DNA from: Emydura subglobosa | Lineage: Eukaryota > Chordata > Testudines > Chelidae | Reading direction: 5' to 3' | Length of the DNA stretch: 64,000 nucleotides | NCBI GenBank assembly: GCA_007922225.1 | Contig: ML679960.1 | Location: 7,294,844 to 7,358,843 of the forward strand | Part shown: in pieces, positions 35,575 to 47,702 of the stretch | Numbering within the stretch: position 1 is the first letter of the stretch | Layout of the letters: each line of letters opens with the position of its first letter | Made by a program: the position numbers and the translations under genes | The notes under the pieces: generated by a model | Database searches by the model: none | Seen by the model: only the letters and a program-made list of their open reading frames with translations | Told to the model about the DNA's origin: nothing

Positions 35575-35966
35575 TCTAATACAACAAAGATGATGCAAGG
35601 GATGGAATGCAAGCCATACGAGCCAAGGCTGAAGGATCTGAGTATGATTAGTTTGGAAAAGAGGAGATTAAGAAGGGGACATGATAGCAGTCTTCAGATA
35701 TTTGAAAGGCTGCCATAAAAAAGATGGAGAAAAGTTGTTCTCTCTTGCCACAGAGGCAGGACAAGAGGCAAGGAGTTCAAACTACAAGCATAGCAGATTT
35801 AGATTCAATCTCAGGAAAACCTTCCTAAGTGTGAGAGCAGTAGGACAGTGAAACAGACTGCCTCATGAGGTTATGTAAGCTCCTTCACTAGCGGTTTTCA
35901 AACATCTTGGCAGGGGGGTTAGATTAGATGACCCTCGCGATCCCTTCTAATTCTATGGTTCTACAG
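35575..35966 (+). mobile_element. CR1 LINE 3' end
   Basis: GGAAAAGAGGAGATTAAGAA, GGGGACATGATAGCAGTCTT and CTTCAGATATTTGAAAGGCT are the standard CR1 3' region. The copy ends with GATCCCTTCTAATTCTATGG followed by TTCTA, the CR1 terminal octamer repeat type. Confidence 0.85.
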
Positions 35967-36309
35967 GCAGTAAGTTACTCCTTTTCTCTTAATTATTTTA
36001 TTTGGTTCTGTAGAGGGTTCATGTTTTTGCAGCCAAAGTGATAAAATCCATGTAGTGGGTGTAATCACAAAGATCCTAAAATATTTTATTTAACTTCAGT
36101 CTTATCAGGAGCTATTCTGATCATCGTGGTCACAGGAACTTGGGGGCTGAGTCCCGTGAAATTAACAGTGGTGTCAGTTTTCTTCTTATGCATGACTTTA
36201 AAGTCAAAAAGAAAATATGTGTAATGCCTGTGTGTTGTCACACATACATTATACATTCATAATAACCCACTGTGATAATAAATGGAGAAAACACTTGTGT
36301 TGTGCGTCA

Positions 36310-37520
36310 CACTGACTGGAGTGGTTCACAACTGTGAGTGCCAACCTCAGGACAGATTGTCAAGAAACAGTGCAGACACCCCAAACTGGTTGTATGTTCT
36401 ATAATTAGATTTCACCAACCCCGGAACAAGTGTGAACTCCTAGAGCACTGTAACAGTTTTACCACAGAGTCACAGATAGTCCGACTGGGCATTCCAGTCT
36501 ATCTTGCCACCCAGGCAAGCCAGACTTAGTGATAGTTGTTGCTGTACACATAAAAACACAAAATATTCAGATTGCTTATAGTCACAAGAGACCAGTCACT
36601 TACCACAGGTCAGTCGGTAACTTAGATCTCACACCAAAGACTGTAGTCAATCCTATAGCAAACCAACTAAGGGTTTATTAACTAGGAAAAAGAAATGAGA
36701 GAGTTATTTATGGTTAAAGCAGGCAAATGTATATACACAAATAAGTTACAGTCTATGGTTCGACAAGGTGACAGAGTCGTAGGAATCTGTCAGTACTGAA
36801 TGTCTTTTAGGGCTAACCTGGATTGACCTTGAGGATCTCTGCTTCTGTTTCATAGATCCAGCCCTAGAGTCTAACCAGCCAAAGAGATCAAACATTTTCT
36901 TGCCAGCTATCCTTATTTCCTTCTTCCAGAATAGCCTTTTTGTGGGTGTGCAGCGGCAATTAGCAAAGTCTTTGTATTGCAGTGTCCCACAATAGCTCAT
37001 TTAGTTTTGATAGTCCTTCCTGATGGGCAAGAAGTAATGCCTTTCATAGGGATTTAGCATTTTGCATTAGGTAAAGTTTATTCTTGTTTGGTGAGCTACG
37101 TAGTTTAGAAGAAATATTTTACAGCTATATAGCAAACACTTACATATTATCTTAGAGCATGGGATACAGACCTTATGAATAGGATTAATACATGTAGTAG
37201 CTTACAAGTATTTCATAAAGTCCAAACACATTGTTAAAAGCCCAATACCCATCTTAACTATACTAAGACACAGGTGAGTTGGACAGGTTTCCAGCAATGA
37301 ATTTGTGGCCTAAAGCCTGGGCAAGAGATGGCACCTGTTTTACCAGCATCACAATGTCTACCTACTTAAATTATTAAAATTAAAACCATGCAAGCAGAAT
37401 AAGTTCATAAACATATGGATAGGGAATATTTCACTAAGTATGTACAAGCTCCCACCCTGTTCTCCAGGGAGGGGACTTAGACACAATTTTCACATAGTGG
37501 TATCTAATTTATTTTTAAAC
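36310..37520 (-). mobile_element. LTR-like repeat, reversed (tentative)
   Basis: A non-coding block whose composition and words (CAACTAAGGGTTTATTAACT, i.e. an AATAAA signal on the - strand at about 36674) look like an endogenous LTR of reptiles. I did not find both ends, nor gag or pol coding. It could equally be an unrelated interspersed repeat. Confidence 0.3.
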
Positions 37521-37984
37521 CCATAAACACACACACAGGCAATCACCCAGACATACATTTAAATTTGTTTTTAATTTATTTTAGCAAAACATACAATGCA
37601 AACATATATACACATCCTGCACCATTCCGTACCACTTTTTTTTTTTTAGTGGTTTGAGCTAGTTTAAACAATGGACATCTGTAGTTCTTTTTCATGTTAG
37701 GTTGCAGCCACAACTGAGAATTTATTTTTGTATTTTTAATGTATGTTTTTGTGTAACTTATCTGTAAAGTAACAGACTGATTTCAGAAAAATGGATAGTT
37801 GTCTATACAAGAGTATGTAAGTTGACTAGATCATGGTGTATCTTGTACTGCGTTGGTTTCAGTGTCAGTTTCTTTTCCATTTCCTTCCATGTCATTGTAC
37901 TGATCACTGTTTCTTTCCCTTTATTATGTTCTCCACCTTTTCCTCATATCTTGTATTGTTATCATAAATAGATTTTACCTGAAT
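37521..37984. other. Non-coding, nothing recognised
   Basis: AT-rich spacer with an 11-T run at about 37639. Confidence 0.4.
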
Positions 37985-38119
37985 GTTCAATATTTAGTAA
38001 GACACAAAGAAGTGGAAAACCCAAACTTGGTGGAATGAGGATGATTAATGTGACACAGTATTACACAGGGTACAAAATATATCAGAATGACAGAAGAGAT
38101 TGTACTGGTGAGGGAGTGG

Positions 38120-38710
38120 CACTATATGTGAAAGAAAACATAGTCAAATGAAATAAAAATCTTAAATGAATCAAACTGTGCCATAGAATCTCTATGGATA
38201 ATAATTCCATGCTTGAATAATAAGAATATAGCAGTGGGGATATACTACCGACCACCTGACCAGAATGGTGATAATGACTGTGGAATGCTCAGGGAGATTA
38301 GAGAGGCTATAAAAATAAAAAACTCAATATTAATGGGGGATTTCAACTGTCCCCATATTGACTGGGTACATGTCACCTCAAGACAGGATGCAGAGATGAA
38401 GTTTCTTGACACCTTAAATGACTGCTTTTTGGAGCAGCTAGTCCTGGAACCCACAAGAGGAGAGGCAATTCTTGATTTAGTCCTAAGTGGAGCACAGGAT
38501 CTAGTCCAAGAGATGAATATAGCTGAACCGCTTGGTAATAATGACCATAACATAATAAAATTGAACATCCCTGAGGGGGGAGAAGGGGAAGGGGGGGGAG
38601 GCGGACAGACAGCAAAGCAGCCTACCACAGTAGCATTTAATTTCAGAAAGGTGAACTACACAAAAATGAGGACGTTAAATAGAAATGAAAAGATACAGTG
38701 CCAAAAGTGA
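38120..38710 (+). pseudogene. CR1 endonuclease domain remnant
   Basis: The APE-type endonuclease is recognised by GVALYVKEN upstream, then VGIYYRPPDQNGDND, SILMGDFNCPHIDW (the GDFN metal-binding motif) and EPLGNNDHNIIKLNI (the NDH catalytic pair). The frame is open from 38213 to 38710, then ends at a stop. Upstream, stops at about 38150-38170 separate the first part. In an active CR1 this enzyme nicks target DNA to prime reverse transcription. Confidence 0.85.
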
Positions 38711-38811
38711 AATCCCTGCAAGCTGCATGGAAACTTTTTAAAGACACCATAATAGAGACTCAATTTAAATATATACCCCAAATTTAAAAACATAGTAAGA
38801 GGACCAAAAAA

Positions 38812-39741
38812 GTGCCAACATGGCTAAACAACAAAGTAAAAGAAGCAGTTGGAGGCAAAAGGGCATCCTTTAAAAAGTGGAAGTTAAATCCTATTGAGGA
38901 AAATAGAAAGGAGCATAAACTCTGGCAAGTGAAATGTAAAAATATAATTGGGAAAGCCAAAAAAGAATTGGAAGAACAGCTAACCAAAGACTCAAAAAGT
39001 AACAGCAAAAAAAATTATAAGTACATCAGAAGCAGGAAGCCTGCAAAACAACCACTGGGGTCACTGGACAATCAAGATGCTAAAAGAACACTCAAGGAAA
39101 ATAAGGCTATTGTGGAGAAACTAAATGAATTCTTTGCATTGGTATTCATGACAGGATTTGAGGGATAGTCCCAAACCTGAGCCATTCTTTTTAGGTGACA
39201 GTTCAGATTGAGGTGTCATTAGAGGAGGTTTTGGAACAAATTGATAAATTAAACAGTAATAAGTCACCAGAACCATACCTGAAGAAACTCAAATGTGTAA
39301 TTGTAGAACTACTAACTGTGATATGTAACCTATCATTTAAATCAGTTTCTGTACCTGATGACTAGAGGATAGCTAATGTGATGCCAATTTTTTAAAAAGG
39401 CTCCAGAGGCGATCCTGGCAATTACAGGCTGGTAAGCCTAACTTCAGTACTAAGCAAATTGGTTGAAATTATAGTAAAGAACAGGATTATAAGACAAATA
39501 AATGAATATGATTTGTTGGGGGAAGAGTCAACATGGTTTTTGTAAAGGTAAATCATGCCTCACCAATCTAGTAGAATTATTTGAGGGAGTCAACAAGCAT
39601 GTGGACAAGGGTGATCCAGTGGGTATAGTATACTTAGATTTTCAGAAATCCTTTGACAAGTTCCCTCACCAAAGGCTCTTGAGCAAAGTACCCGGTCATG
39701 GGATAAGAGGGAAGGACCTCTCCTGGATCAGCAACTGGTAA
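38812..39741 (+). pseudogene. CR1 reverse transcriptase, N-terminal part (broken)
   Basis: 38812-39168 encodes the basic linker (PTWLNNKVKEAVGGKRASFK and FKKWKLN). Stops follow from 39168 on. At 39410-39500 the frame regains DPGNYRLVSLTSVLSKLVE-like sequence, and 39502-39741 gives GFCKGKSCLTNLVELFEGV and VYLDFQKSFDKFPHQRLL, the RT motif with the first catalytic aspartate (in active copies DF.KAFD). The stop after NW at 39741 and internal frame changes kill it. Confidence 0.85.
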
Positions 39742-39849
39742 AAAGATAGGAAACAAAGGGTAGGAATAAATGGTCAGTTTTCAGAATGGAGAGAGGTAAA
39801 TAGTGGTGTCTCTCAGATGTCTGCCCTGGGACCAACATTGTTCAACATA

Positions 39850-40430
39850 TTCATAAATGATCTGGAAAAAGGGAGGTGTCAAAATTTGCAGCTGATGCTA
39901 AACTACTCATGATAGCTAACTCCAAAGCAGACTGCGAAGACTTACAAAGGCATTTCACAAAACTGGGTAACTGGGCAACAAAATGGCAGATGAAACTCAA
40001 TGTTGATAAATGCAAAGTAATACATATTGGAAAACATCCCAATTATACATATAAAATGTTGGAGTCTAAATTAGCTGTTGCCACTCAAGAAAAAGATTTT
40101 GGAGTCATTGTGGATAGTTCTCTGAAAATATCCACTCAATGTGCAGCAGCAGTGAAAAAAGCTAACAGAATGTTGGGAATCATTAGGAAAGAGCTAGATA
40201 ATAAGACAGAAAATACCATATTACCTCTTTATAAATCCATGGTATGCCCACATATTGAATACTGCATGCAGATCTGGTCACTCCATCTCAAAAAAAGTGT
40301 ATTAGAATTGAAAAAGATACAGAAAAGGGCAACTAAAATTATTAGAGGTATAGAAAAGCTTCCATATGAGGAGAAATTAATAAGACTGGACTTTTCATCT
40401 TGGAAGAGGGAATATGATAGAGGTCTATAA
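39850..40430 (+). pseudogene. CR1 reverse transcriptase, C-terminal part (broken)
   Basis: The frame reads [10 protein letters not shown] where functional CR1 has FADDTKL, so the second catalytic aspartate pair is lost (F-A-A-D). It is followed by GNWATKWQMKLNVDKCKVIH, FGVIVDSSLKIS, KKANRMLGIIRKEL and YKSMVCPHIEYC, the thumb and connection regions. The frame is open from 39876 to 40430, the longest surviving CR1 piece. Confidence 0.88.
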
Positions 40431-41744
40431 AATTATGAGTGGCGTGGAGAAAGTAAATAAAGTGTTATTTACTCCTCATAAAACAAAACCCAAAGATCAC
40501 CTAATGAAATGAATAGGCCGCAGGTTTAAAATGAACAAAAGGTAGTATTTCTTCACACAATGAACAGTCAACCTGTGGAACTCCTTACCAGAGGATGTTG
40601 TGAAGGCCAAGACTATAACAGGGTTCAAAAAAGAACTAGATAAGTTCATAGAGGATAGGTCCATCAATGACTATTAGCCAGGATAGGCAGGGATTGCTGT
40701 TTGCCAGAGGCTCGGAATGGCCAATGGGATGGATCACTAGATGATTATCTGTTCATTCCCTCTGAAGCACCTGGCATTGGCCACTGTCAGAAGATAGGTT
40801 ACTGGGCTAAATGGACCATTGGTCAGACCAATATGGCTGTTCTTATGTTCAATAATTAAGCCTTCCCTGTGGTTTTTCTTTACAACAGCTTTTAATCAAT
40901 TTCCTTCAGTATTTTCCTTCTGTAGCGAGTAGCATTGTTAAATTGTTTGTGATAAATAGCTCCAGATGCTTTAATTTAAAAGGATATTTTAGTTAATGCC
41001 CTGTTGGGAGCAGTAAAAGGAAGTAGACTTTATTTATTTGTGCAGTCACTTATGCTTCCAGATGGCCTCATCAACATCTGTTGAAATTGGGACATTTCTT
41101 CTCAATAAAGATTAAATAGCTTTGTTGAATAAATGGTCATTCTCTGAACAGGTTTAAGTATAAGCCTCCAGCATTTCTGGTAAATCTCATATGAAATGTG
41201 ACCCAACGAATGAGATTATTCAGAACGTGCTAAGAGAGCTCTGTGTTGTACTAAGCCAAAACCATAAGAGTGCATGAATGTACCTAATTAGGTATTACAC
41301 AACCCTCCCACTCAAGCTAAAGTAAGGCAATTGCTATGCAGTGATTTGTGAATTAATTCCTTTTTATCTTGGGAGTTATGAAGACTTGATCAAAAGCAAG
41401 TCCCTCACTGGTAGTCCCCTCCCCCCACACACACACCTTGTCCCCTTTGACTATGAAAAGTACTTTTAATATATCAGATAATTGCATAACACACCACAAA
41501 GACAATTACAGAAAAGTATATGGAAAAATATTAATCTTATTTTGTTGATTTGTTTTTATAGAGGTCACAGAACAGTAGTATAACTACATCATTTTCAGTC
41601 ATTTAGCCTATGCAAGAAGTTAGCTTGAAATAAACACACCGCCATACAGGCCATCATAGACAAATAGTATAAGAGACAAAGATAATGGCAATCATTGAGT
41701 GCTTCTTGAACACAGTAAACACTGACCAATATTTTCAAAAGTGA

Positions 41745-41880
41745 CCAGTGATTTTCAGAGAGTAAAATCATACTGCTTTCTGAAAATCAGACCCTGTCAA
41801 GGTGTCTCAGAAGTTGGGCAACCAACTATTGACACCCAAAGTCACTTGTCATTCTTGAAAATCTGGCCATATTGGCAATA
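41745..41880. repeat. Short interspersed palindromic repeat, second copy
   Basis: CAGTGATTTTCAGAGAGTAA, CTTTCTGAAAATCAGACCCT, AGGTGTCTCAGAAGTTGGGC and ATTCTTGAAAATCTGGCCAT. The inward copies of CTGAAAATCAG and CTGATTTTCAG pair. It shares order and words with 30140-30268. Confidence 0.55.
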
Positions 41881-43844
41881 AATTAACGTTAATAATGAGA
41901 AAACTTTTCCAAAGACAGCTTCTTAGCTTAATAATATTTAGAGCATTCAAAATGAAAATGATCCAAATATAAAAACAGGTGTTGTATGAATCTCTATTTT
42001 AGGCTAGTCATTAATTCCAGGCTCAGCACTTTCTCTAAGGAGGGAAATAGGACCACTACAAACAGTTCTCTCTATCCTTAGAGTTTTTCCTGTATTAGCA
42101 ATAGGATGGAATATCTTGAAGTGTTGGGGGGCCCATTTCAATCTAAGCCACCATTAAACATTCATATGAAAATAGGCACCAGCAAATTATTAGTTTTTAA
42201 AAAAACAAGTCAATAGAAAAAAAAATCTGATCTAGAAGCTTCATTACAGAGAGTAAATGAATTGCACTTGGAACGTCCTCTCTAGGTATAGGATTATCCA
42301 ATTGTCTTGGTACTTGAATATCTTGACTAAGAATTCTTTAATGTTTTTTAACTGACTGTACTTATAGGAATAAAGAATTTTACAGTAAATTTCAAATTCA
42401 GATAGAATGTCTTTGCTTTTAGTCTTCCTATACTTTAATTTCTCTCTTATAGAATCAGTTCTGGGATTTATGTATTCTCTTTTTGTTTTGAAAAGCAAGT
42501 CATTTGTCTTTCCTTTCCTTTTTTTTTTTTTTTTTTTAAGACCAGAGAATTGTTTACTAAATTTCATGAGATTATTGTTTTTTCCCCAGAGCGAAGAATT
42601 TATACGAATTAATATCTTATGAATCCTTAAGGATCTACTCTTTTTGTTATTATTTATTTTTAAAGTAGATAGAGATTTTTTACTGGAAGACCTAATTTAG
42701 GTAATTGTTTTCTGATTTGAAGAAGGTAAGAATAAAGGGACTTTAATTACTGCTTTGACAGCATCCTATCTTGTTTGATATTAAGTGTTCTTGTGCTTAT
42801 TAGATAAAATTATATCCAACTTTCCTTGGCATAAAGCTTTGCTATTAAGATGGGGTTATTATTATGATTGCTAGGAACTGTTTAAACAGTAAGAGACAGC
42901 CCCTTTACCAAAGAGCTTCTAATCTGAATAAACAAGACAGAAAAAAAATGGTGAGGAAGGGAGATGCAGGAAGTCTGTGGAAGAGCTGGGAATGAAAATC
43001 AGATCGCCTGAGACCCAGCTCAGAGGCTTAACTACTGGTTATAACAACACAGTTGTATAAACGTGGTTCGCAAAGTAGGTTTTTTTGGTTTTTGTTTGTT
43101 TTTTGCTTTACCACTGCTTACTCAACTTCTACATCCAGTGGGAAGATGTTTTAGCACTAAGAAGCTGCACTAATGCTGGCGTTACTTTATCCCACAGATT
43201 ATTGCCATGTTAAAATTCAGGTTTTTTGCAAAAAACTATATTTTCCAATCTAATAGGTCTTCGTTCTCTGTTCTATAAATGTCATTAATTGCTTTAATTT
43301 ACAGTAGGATAATCAGGCTGAACAACAGTATTGCATGCACATAAAATAAGCTCTTAAAGTTTATTAAGAAGTAAGTGCCATAGACTCAGATAGGTGACAG
43401 TCAATTCTCGATAAATGTTTTAGTAATCATATGGTATGTTAATTTGCACTAACTGTCTTATCACATGGAAGTAGTTACATTTGAGAGGATAGCTGATTTG
43501 TGTTCAGATACTACCAGATTATGGAGAGAATGGAGAATAAAGAACAAGCTGAACAGCAATTGAACTACCCAGATAAAGAGTACAGTAGCTGCACAGCATT
43601 GCTTCCTACAGTGGGTTCTCTTACTGTTGGAGGCCCAATCATACCAGGTGCCAAGGACCCTCAACTCCCATAGAAATCATTGAAAGTTGAGGGGATTAAA
43701 CACCTTCCAGGCTTGGACCCAGAGATAAAAAGGAATAGAAAATATTTTTCTTTGAGACGCATAATGAAACAGTTGTACTCCATATGAATCACAAAGGCTT
43801 AATTTAAATTTAAATTTTATTGTTACTAGGAGATAGCTTTCCAA

Positions 43845-43972
43845 GGCCCCGAGTCAGGAAGGCATGCAAGCCAGAGGTTAACTTTAAACATCTGATTAGT
43901 CCCATTGAAGTCAAAGGGAATAAACACACACACTTATGCACATGCTAAGTAACTTACTGAACTGGGGCCCAA
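43845..43972. repeat. Palindromic MITE, GCTTAAGT family, second copy
   Basis: Opens with GGCCCCGAGTCAGGAAGGCA and closes with ACTTACTGAACTGGGGCCC, which pair with each other. The centre is AGTCCCATTGAAGTCAAAGG. Related to 32985-33155. Confidence 0.6.
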
Positions 43973-44236
43973 ACGTCATCACTCCGTGAGATTGTGCAGT
44001 AGTTGTGCTTTCCTTGCTCTGCAGTCAGCACCATGCCTGCCTATCACACCGTTATTCTGGAGCCTCCTCATTCTCTGATTGCAAGACTGTGATATAGACC
44101 GCAATATCTCAGAAGTGGAAAGGTGTTTTGCTTGGTTTTTTTGGTACAGATCTTATTAAAATTGAATTTTAAAAGTTCAAATATTTGCATGCAATCTATT
44201 TTACTGAATTATTTTGATGATTGTTTTATTTATGAT

Positions 44237-44668
44237 TAAAGGTCTAGAAAACATGACCTGTGAGGGAAGATTGAAAAAAATGGGTTGTTTAGTCTGGAGA
44301 AGAGAAGATTGAGAGGGGACATGATAACAGTTTTCAAGTACATAAAAAGTTGTTACAAGGAGGAGGGAGAAAAATTGTTCTCGTTAACCTTTTGAGAATA
44401 AGACAAGAAGCAATGGTCTTAAATTACAGCAAAGGTGGTATAGGTTGGACGTTAGGAAAAACTTCCTAACTGTCAGGGTAGTTAAACGCTGGCATGCATT
44501 TTCTAGGGAGGTTGTGGAATCTCCATCACTGGAGATTTTGAAGAAGAGGTTAGACAACCACCTGTCAGGGATGGTCTAGGTAATACTGAGTCTTGCCTTA
44601 AGTACAGGGGACTGAACTAGAAGAGCTCTTGATGTCCCATCCAGTCCTACACTTCTATGATTCTATAA
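44237..44668 (+). mobile_element. CR1 LINE 3' end
   Basis: Standard CR1 3' region: GGAGAAGAGAAGATTGAGAG, GACATGATAACAGTTTTCAA, GGAAAAACTTCCTAACTGTC. It ends TTCTATGATTCTATAAAG, with the CR1 octamer ATTCTATG. Confidence 0.9.
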
Positions 44669-44876
44669 AGCCATTAGGCGGCACTATTTCATAAATATAT
44701 TAGATCTACTTACATCAGAAGTTTTCATCAGCTTGTTCATTCTCCAGTAGCAGTTTTCCAGATGTCGTTCTGGCTATGTTAATGTCTGTGGTGTGTGATT
44801 ATTTCCTTCTGTAGAGTCCTGTATCAGGGTGTCATATCACAACAGAGTGTGTCTGTTACAAGCTGTAGTTATTTAA

Positions 44877-45003
44877 AGCCAGATTCTGACATACTTGCTA
44901 TTGGTGAATAGTACCTTACTCTGAATATTCTTATTGAAATCAACGGGACTATACTCATGGAGTAAGCTGTTCTCAAGGTGAGCCCTGCTATCAGAATCTG
45001 GTC
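44877..45003. mobile_element. Palindromic MITE
   Basis: GCCAGATTCTGACATACTTG at the left faces TATCAGAATCTGGTCC at the right. The interior is non-coding (TTGAAATCAACGGGACTA). Confidence 0.6.
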
Positions 45004-45009
45004 CTTAAC

Positions 45010-45195
45010 ATTTATGATGAACCACCTAGGTCTGGTTCTCAAGTCTGCCACATACATCCTTGTCAAGTCATTTGATCTTTCCATGCCTCAGTCCCCCTCT
45101 GTAAAATGATCATCCTTCCCTGCTTCTCAAGAATGTTGTGTAGATATAGTTGTTAATGTTGTGAGATGCTCAGATATTATAGTGATGGGAGCCAT
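45010..45195 (-). repeat. MIR-like SINE, reversed
   Basis: The + strand gives GTCAAGTCATTTGATCTTTC, CATGCCTCAGTCCCCCTCTG, TAAAATGATCATCCTTCCCT and AATGTTGTGTAGATATAG, the reverse of the MIR core (CAGATG..GAAACTGAGGCA). An L2-derived tail is the alternative. Confidence 0.6.
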
Positions 45196-45954
45196 AAACA
45201 CACCTATAGTGATAACACAATCTGTGAGGGAAGCAAATATTTTCATATCCTGGTTCACAGTTGGCTGAAAAGAGTTGTGTGATAAGGCTATGAGGATCTG
45301 ATTCTGAAAGAGAAATTGTTCAATCACACTCATTCCCTACGTCAGCATCTCCAAGAAGCTCAACATTTCACAGAATGCAGCTGTACATTTGTATTTATTT
45401 CAAAGAAAAATATTTCAAATGCCCATAACATGCGCATTTATTTGTAGATGAATCTCAACATTTGTCATCCCTCAAAGTAAACACTGATTTATGCTTCACT
45501 TTGGATTGGTAAATCTTTATAATTGACCCCAAAACAAGTTAAGGGCTAAATTCACCAATGGCAACTGAGTTGTCTTCTTTTATACAATGATGGGGGATTT
45601 TCCATATCTACAGACTACATCCGTTTAACACATAAGTATACTGGTGCACAGAAGGCTTATGAGACTTGCCCAAAGTCAAACAGGTCCATGGGAAGACCAG
45701 GAATCTAAGAATCTCAGAATCTAAGAATTCTGACTCCGTGTCTCCTTCTCTAGCTGCTCGATCCATTGTCTTTCACCCCCAGTTGTATTATACTTGTATA
45801 CTGAAAATAGGACATGGCTGAGATGCATCCTGGCAGATTTCAGCATTTTAACACAGTGATATTTGTTTTTGTCAGGATTCCGAACAGAAAGCTTTTGCTG
45901 ATTGGCCACTTTCAGATCACAAGTTAATAATAAATCCCATGGAATTAAACAAGT
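45196..45954. other. Non-coding, nothing recognised
   Basis: No gene seen. A short piece near 45630-45680 (CAAAGTCAAACAGGTC) may be another SINE scrap. Confidence 0.35.
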
Positions 45955-46883
45955 ATGAATAGCATGTTGCCCAGCACAGCATCGGATGTGACCTCAAGGA
46001 ACACTGAAGGAGCTCAGCTTCAGGATGACTACATGATGGCTTCTCCAGAATGGAACAGAGGTGTCCACGAAGATGATACTGCTCTGAAAAAGAAAAGAGC
46101 ACACTGACATGGTTGCTGGAGCCAGGGAGCCAAGACTGAGTGAGCCCCTGGGACAGACAACTAGCTGGAGTTTGCAGACTTTGCTCAGTAAGGAGGAGGA
46201 GGACGAATCCTTAAAATATTCCAAATATAGACGAGGAAGGTCAGCTGGTAGTATACTGTGTCTTGCTTTTCCTGAGCCTTTCTACCCACTTGAAAGGAAG
46301 ACATTGAGATCTAGTCAATCAAAGAGTGCCTTGGCACATTCCTTAAGCATAGTTTAAGAAAGCACATATGGAAGCCATTAACCAACACCAGATACTATCC
46401 AGGAGGTTGTGGATTATATAATAGGTGATAAAGTGGCTTTCAAAATATCTGTTCAACTGATTAATAATAATAGTCCAGGTGCTGCTCACCAGGTACATAC
46501 CAGACCAGCAGGTCATGATGAAGCTGCCAATTTAGAACAATCTCCAGATGCTGCACTCCGTTTGCTTGCACCATGTCCAAGATCAGAGGGGCTTCCAGGA
46601 GATGGGATGCAAGATGGACAAGCACTCAGCTCAGCTAATCAGCAGAATTTGCTTGATTCACATGAAATGCTGGTGTTGTCAGAGAGAGAAACAACAGCAT
46701 TGCAATGCTCCTCTAATGGATCCTTTGCAGTAACGAACCAGGAAGGTCCTGGCTTAATCCAGGGGATTAAGATGATTGCAGCATTGTCAAAGAGCTCGTA
46801 CGGCAGTGACACATCAACGATCTGCAGACAGGGTTTCTAATACTCATAAGGTAAAAAAGACACGTGAGAAGGCTGAGAAGTAG
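45955..46883 (+). pseudogene. Decayed intronless coding copy, parent unrecognised
   Basis: Three coding-like pieces follow one another on +. Piece 1 (45955-46104) starts MNSMLPSTASDVTSRN and runs through MASPEWNRGVHEDDTALKKK. After a frameshift, piece 2 (46100-46840) reads DMVAGAREPRLSEPLGQ, SLQTLLSKEEEDESLKYSK and RRGRSAGS. It is cut by stops near 46355 and 46378, and resumes as PTPDTIQEVVDYIIGDKVAF. After another shift, piece 3 ends VSNTHKVKKTREKAEK and a TAG at 46881-46883. Charged, Ser-rich composition with low-complexity acidic and basic runs suggests a nuclear protein. About 310 codons without introns but with frameshifts and stops fit a retrocopy. No poly(A) tail was found. I do not recognise the parent. 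Confidence 0.5.
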
Positions 46884-47569
46884 CCTATTTTCTATAGAAT
46901 ACAATCACTTAGAAAACAAATGAGGGCTTTCATGGTCTGGGGGACTGGAAATGGAACCTGATGCTTGCCACCCTAGGTTACCGTTAGAACTCAGACCTCG
47001 CTGATGGCGGGTGGCATTTTCAAAATCATCTCGAGGACTTAAGTGTCTAGCTCTTACTGAGTTTCAATGGGAGCTGGGCCCCTAACTACTTTGGTGACTT
47101 TTGAAAATCCCATCCAATGACTAAATGTTTTATCACGGGGCTATTTGGTGGCCAGTGTGGTTGCCACTCCTTGTGGACGGGGGCGCTCAAGAAAACAACA
47201 ACTGACCTTAATTGGCTGTCACAGCTAAGAGGCCAAGAACTGAACTAACCTCTTGTACATAGTGACATGGTGAAAGGCAATCTCACCCAAACAGCCTGGA
47301 GCAAATTCCTGGGGCCGCTTGCATTGATATTTGCTGTGCTATTCCCTCTCATGGGACTAAACAAAGAACCTGAGACTTCAAAACTGCCATTTGTCATCCC
47401 TAAAGTCACATAAACATTTTAAAGTAAAAGAACCGTATATAAATCTTGTTGTGAGCTCTCCTTGCTAGCTCTGCCTAACCAGCTAAAATGTTACCATCAT
47501 CATGTATTTCTCTTTTTAAAAAAATCCATACATCTATCCTCTTATGTTGAGAAAATCCACTCATTAAAA
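46884..47569. other. Non-coding upstream of the coiled-coil gene
   Basis: Contains a short palindromic repeat at about 47015-47118 (GTGGCATTTTCAAAATCATC facing GGTGACTTTTGAAAATCCCA). A possible splice acceptor (CTCTGCCTAACCAG) ends at about 47483, which could begin the exon carrying the ATG at 47570. Confidence 0.45.
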
Positions 47570-47702
47570 ATGAAAGGAAAGGGAAAAAACAGCTTCCGTT
47601 CATCTCCATTTCTAAAGCACACAGCAGGAGGGCTGGAACGAAAGAAAGAGCCTTCTCAGAGTGTCCTGCTGTCTCCCACACCAGAAGCAGAGGAGGAGGA
47701 AG
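47570..47702 (+). CDS. Coiled-coil gene, first coding exon seen
   Basis: Starts ATG in the context AAAATGA and encodes MKGKGKNSFRSSPFLKHTAG, then a basic stretch (GLERKKEP), SQSVLLSPTP and a run of acidic residues (EAEEEE). It ends at GAGGAAG|GTAGGG, phase 1. The frame is open further upstream to 47462, so an earlier start or a spliced 5' part is possible; a candidate acceptor lies at about 47482. The SPTP and SxS motifs suggest phosphorylation sites, as inference. The junction to 50001 restores GAC (Asp): EAEEE-D-IEESQ. Confidence 0.65.

Larger units (their letters stand above)
37985..40850 (+). mobile_element. CR1 LINE, long but inactive copy
   Basis: It runs from within the endonuclease domain through reverse transcriptase to the typical 3' UTR, ending with GGACCATTGGTCAGACCAAT, ATATGGCTGTTC and TTATGTTC. 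The 5' UTR, ORF1 and the start of ORF2 are absent, so the copy is 5'-truncated. It is the best-preserved LINE of the window and the reference for the shorter tails listed here. Confidence 0.92.
40851..44236. other. AT-rich non-coding stretch
   Basis: No supportable gene. It contains a C-run and CA tract at about 41417-41435, a run of about 23 T near 42516-42537, and two short repeats listed separately (41745-41880 and 43845-43972). Confidence 0.45.
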
